Origin: Patescibacteria group bacterium AH-259-L07 | Lineage (GTDB): Bacteria > Patescibacteriota > Patescibacteriia > UBA2591 > UBA6264 | Length of the DNA stretch: 14,100 nucleotides | Direction of reading: 5' to 3' | NCBI GenBank assembly: GCA_027718005.1 | Contig: JALLOP010000031.1 | Coordinates: 1 to 14,100, forward strand | Shown: in pieces, positions 11,632 to 14,100 of the stretch | Layout of the letters: every line of letters begins with the position of its first letter | Position numbering within the stretch: position 1 is the first letter of the stretch | Notes under the pieces: generated by a model | Told to the model about the DNA's origin: nothing | Database searches by the model: none | The model's input: only the letters and a program-made list of their open reading frames with translations | Translations under genes and position numbers: made by a program

Positions 11632-13953
11632 TCAAGGTTCTGACGAAGTCAGGTTCTTATAAAATTCAACCTGCTCTTCATCCCCTTTCTCTCCATACAA
11701 CAATGACAAAATTGTATACCCTTGTCGCAATGTATCTGGATATGGTAGAGAAAAAGCACTAGTTATAAGATACACTGATTTTTCTGCTCTGTCAATTGCA
11801 GTATCTACATCATCTAATTGTTGATATACTTTTGCTAAATTTAAATACACTGGTATCATCTCCTCAATAAGATCTTGGCGATGCTTTTGATTCAAATGAG
11901 GATGATTAAGATCGGGATACAACGAAAGGGCATATTCACACATATCGCGCGCCTCTTCATCATTGCCTTTATATATTTTTAAATTACACCATTGATTATA
12001 AATCAAAGCTGTTTGTGGTGAAAAATCAGCAACTGCTTCATATGCTTTTTCCGCACTAATAAAATCAATTTCCTTTTTAGTTACATTTGCTTTTTCCGCC
12101 TTAAGCCAGGGCAGCCAGATTAATGCCTCGATTGGCTGTATGGTATCAGGAATACTCTGTATCTGCGCTATGCCGGTATTAAGAATATCAAGTTTTTGTT
12201 TTTGCTCTTGAAATAATTCTCTTGTTTCCTCTGTCATCTCGCGCTCTGCGCGGAAAGACAGAGAAGAGGGCGTCATTCCGTCACTTGGAATTAAAAACGA
12301 TGCTTGGTATAAACTCAATGCATATTCTTGGCGAAAATAGGGATCATTGGGACTGAATCGAACCGCCTGCTCATGATCTATAATCACCTCCTGCCAATTA
12401 CCATATGCTTTTGCGCGTCGTGCATCTAATAAATATGATCCTGAAATATATAATCGAGCATTAAAATACCATAATGAGGTAAGAAGGAATACGAGCAATA
12501 AAAGAATAGATAAACTTTTTTGAGGAGTGAGCTCCCCACTTGCGCGCACGTGGGCGGTAAAATCCCAATCACTTTTGATCAAATTCTTTGCCATTACTAT
12601 TACTAAAACAATAAACACCCAAAAATAAACAAGTGTAGACATTACATGAAACGAAAATAAAATTGAAACTAAATACGCAAACAGCCCAGATAAAAGCAAA
12701 AGTACCAACACTCCATTCTTTTGTCTTCTAAGAAAATATCTTAAACCATGCCAAAACACGCTGCCAATTAAAAATAAATAAGCAAACAATCCAATAAATC
12801 CTGCCGCTAATAAAATATCGAGAATGTCATTGTGCGCATAATCTAAATAAATATTTGGCTTTTCATACACCGCAAATTCAGGCTGATAATACTTTGGAAA
12901 ATTAAACCGCTGTACTCCAAGACCATATCCTATAACAGGCCTTTTTTTTATTAAATCTAAACTCGCCTTCCAATGCATTAAACGATAATTTCCTGCCTCC
13001 TCGAGGTCAGTAAAAGAAGCAAGACGGCCCATGAACGGACTTTTTAAAGTTGTACTATCAATATCAGCACTATTTAAAAATATTACAAAGCCTACTAAAG
13101 CAACAAAACAAACAATAGGAATAATTACTAATACCCTTTTGAGCCGCCATAAATACACTATGCTCATAAAAACAATCAATGCAATCAGCCCAACCCATGC
13201 ACCGCGAGACTTGGTTAATATCAAAGCCCATACAAGAAAAACTAATAAAATAGATGAAAATGCCTTTATTGCAATATGTTTCTTTCTTATTCCATATATA
13301 GCAATAGGGATAACCAACAACAGCCATGAGCCTAAAAAATTTGCCTGACCAACAGCAGAAAATATCCGCTTAACCTTAAACGGATCTTCAGTCCAACTAA
13401 ACGGATCAAAGCCAGATGCTTGAATAAATCCATATAAAGCCACAAATACAGAAGAAAAAACCACGGCAAGCAAAATCCGATATACTCGCTTCTTGTTTTT
13501 TATATTGATAAACAAAATACATGCAAAAACAAAAAAATGGAGCCATGCAAGATACCCCATACGTCTCTCCCATGACCCCCAAAAACTAAACCACGGGACA
13601 GAAGACAAAAGCGTTGAAATACCTAGCACAGCAATAAAAACAATAGCAGGAATAAAATACTTAATTCTTTTTTTAATTACTTCAACCCCGTTAGAGATCC
13701 ACTTTTTAAAAGTGGCAGAAACCAGAAGTTTCTTATCTCTAACGGGGTCAATTACCGGTTTTGTATATAAAACAAGCTTTACTAAAAAAACAAATAGCAA
13801 TATTTCAACTAACCCTTGAAATAAAATGTTTTTGGGAATCTCAAAAACATTATATATATTTCTGTCAAAATAGAGGGGAATAAAAAAAATAATTGCCAAC
13901 CAAATGGCCTCAAGAATAACATCTATAAAAGGAGTATGATTTTGTTTTTTCAT
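11632..13953 (-). CDS. O-antigen ligase family protein with C-terminal TPR repeats
   Basis: Wzy_C-type membrane protein, expected to polymerise or ligate surface glycans (or glycosylate surface proteins) outside the membrane. The 773 residues comprise roughly ten or more hydrophobic segments from residue 12 to about 500, then a soluble TPR region. Family motifs are TKSRGAWVGL, RPVIGYGLGVQRFNF (about residue 340) and DYAHNDILDILLAAGFIG (about 372) with the conserved His in the outer loop. TPR units are visible at AKAYGNWQEVIIDHEQAVRFSPNDP, EKAYEAVADFSPQTALIYNQW and YLNLAKVYQQLDDVDTAIDRAEKSV. Two palindromic repeats are translated in frame: residues 69-90 (element B) and about 564-575. The ATG at 13953 has no strong Shine-Dalgarno. 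The acceptor is unknown. Confidence 0.9.
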   Translation of the reverse strand: MKKQNHTPFIDVILEAIWLAIIFFIPLYFDRNIYNVFEIPKNILFQGLVEILLFVFLVKLVLYTKPVIDPVRDKKLLVSATFKKWISNGVEVIKKRIKYFIPAIVFIAVLGISTLLSSVPWFSFWGSWERRMGYLAWLHFFVFACILFINIKNKKRVYRILLAVVFSSVFVALYGFIQASGFDPFSWTEDPFKVKRIFSAVGQANFLGSWLLLVIPIAIYGIRKKHIAIKAFSSILLVFLVWALILTKSRGAWVGLIALIVFMSIVYLWRLKRVLVIIPIVCFVALVGFVIFLNSADIDSTTLKSPFMGRLASFTDLEEAGNYRLMHWKASLDLIKKRPVIGYGLGVQRFNFPKYYQPEFAVYEKPNIYLDYAHNDILDILLAAGFIGLFAYLFLIGSVFWHGLRYFLRRQKNGVLVLLLLSGLFAYLVSILFSFHVMSTLVYFWVFIVLVIVMAKNLIKSDWDFTAHVRASGELTPQKSLSILLLLVFLLTSLWYFNARLYISGSYLLDARRAKAYGNWQEVIIDHEQAVRFSPNDPYFRQEYALSLYQASFLIPSDGMTPSSLSFRAEREMTEETRELFQEQKQKLDILNTGIAQIQSIPDTIQPIEALIWLPWLKAEKANVTKKEIDFISAEKAYEAVADFSPQTALIYNQWCNLKIYKGNDEEARDMCEYALSLYPDLNHPHLNQKHRQDLIEEMIPVYLNLAKVYQQLDDVDTAIDRAEKSVYLITSAFSLPYPDTLRQGYTILSLLYGEKGDEEQVEFYKNLTSSEP
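12229..12263. repeat. Palindromic repeat in the ligase coding region
   Basis: CTCTGTC (12229-12235) pairs with GACAGAG (12257-12263), and inside it CGCGC-TCT-GCGCG (12240-12252) forms a second stem across a 4x4 internal loop. On the minus strand it encodes part of SLSFRAEREMTEETRE, a peptide typical of translated GTCATTTCCGCG-type interspersed repeats, placed in the linker between the first and second TPR units. Confidence 0.65.
13685..13748. repeat. Palindromic repeat element B (in-frame, three-way junction)
   Basis: ACCCCGTTAGAGAT (13685-13698) and ATCTCTAACGGGGT (13735-13748) form a perfect 14-bp stem. The 36-nt interior is two more hairpins, CCACTTTT/AAAAGTGG (13699-13715) and AGAAAC/GTTTCT (13717-13733), leaving only two unpaired junction bases. 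The terminal 11-mer is identical to that of element A. On the minus strand it encodes residues 69-90 of the ligase (DPVRDKKLLV...WISNGV), in a loop between membrane segments, without disturbing the frame. Confidence 0.88.
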
Positions 13954-13964
13954 TACTTCAAAAA

Positions 13965-14100
13965 CTAAGAAAGTGCTTCATCATACTTTGATGTTTTATC
14001 AGTTTCCCAAGGAAACACAACCCATTTATTTTTTGTATGTATAAAAAAATCAGGTTTTATTTTTGGATTTTTACTACTGTATATGCTCGCGATTTTTACT
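13965..14100 (-). CDS. 3' end of an unrecognised gene (continues beyond the window)
   Basis: The minus strand from the window edge is open and encodes VKIASIYSSKNPKIKPDFF, then IHTKNKWVVFPWETDKTSKYDEALS and a TAG stop at 13965-13967. It ends 11 nt before the ligase start, so the two are probably in one operon. The composition looks like real coding sequence (no in-frame stop, mixed hydrophilic residues), but 44 residues are too few for me to name a family. Confidence 0.6.
   Translation of the reverse strand, partial: VKIASIYSSKNPKIKPDFFIHTKNKWVVFPWETDKTSKYDEALS

Overview
This AT-rich window most likely comes from a member of the Candidate Phyla Radiation (Patescibacteria, Parcubacteria-like). 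Support: densely packed genes, ribosomal genes mostly without a visible Shine-Dalgarno, tRNA genes mostly without an encoded CCA, an O-antigen-ligase/TPR protein of a type common in that group, and short palindromic repeats that enter reading frames. The lineage is an inference from gene content, not from a phylogenetic marker search.

Layout. Left part (1-2504): smpB (+); a minus-strand cluster of rpmB (59 aa, C+ zinc form), tRNA-Pro(GGG) and a DUF192 protein; a site-2-type M50 protease whose promoter leaves almost no 5' leader; a hicB-hicA toxin-antitoxin pair. Centre (2614-7514): the translation core, rpsL-rpsG-fusA, a palindromic repeat that supplies the fusA stop codon, ssrA (tmRNA, partner of the SmpB encoded at the left edge), then infC-rpmI-rplT-tRNA-Asp and a strong terminator. 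Accessory block (7515-10592): two unrecognised envelope genes (a membrane-anchored protein and a lipoprotein, richer in G+C than the core), a 3' relic of ftsH, and a class I/II aminotransferase with a textbook ribosome-binding site. The promoters of the membrane-protein pair and of the aminotransferase carry the same 21-nt box upstream of the -35. Right part (10593-14100, mostly minus): terminator, a split tRNA-like gene whose two halves enclose an intact tRNA-Arg(GCG), a two-TM membrane protein, an O-antigen ligase/TPR protein, and the 3' end of another gene.

Most notable points: (1) the nested tRNA arrangement at 10747-10970, with some architectural similarity to a tmRNA; (2) a palindromic repeat family with CCCCGTTAGAG termini, once at the fusA stop and once in frame inside the ligase gene, where it folds as a three-way junction; (3) the shared promoter box; (4) the ftsH relic; (5) a tmRNA with an atypical T-loop and a 21-codon tag; (6) tRNA-Pro with C33 in place of U33.
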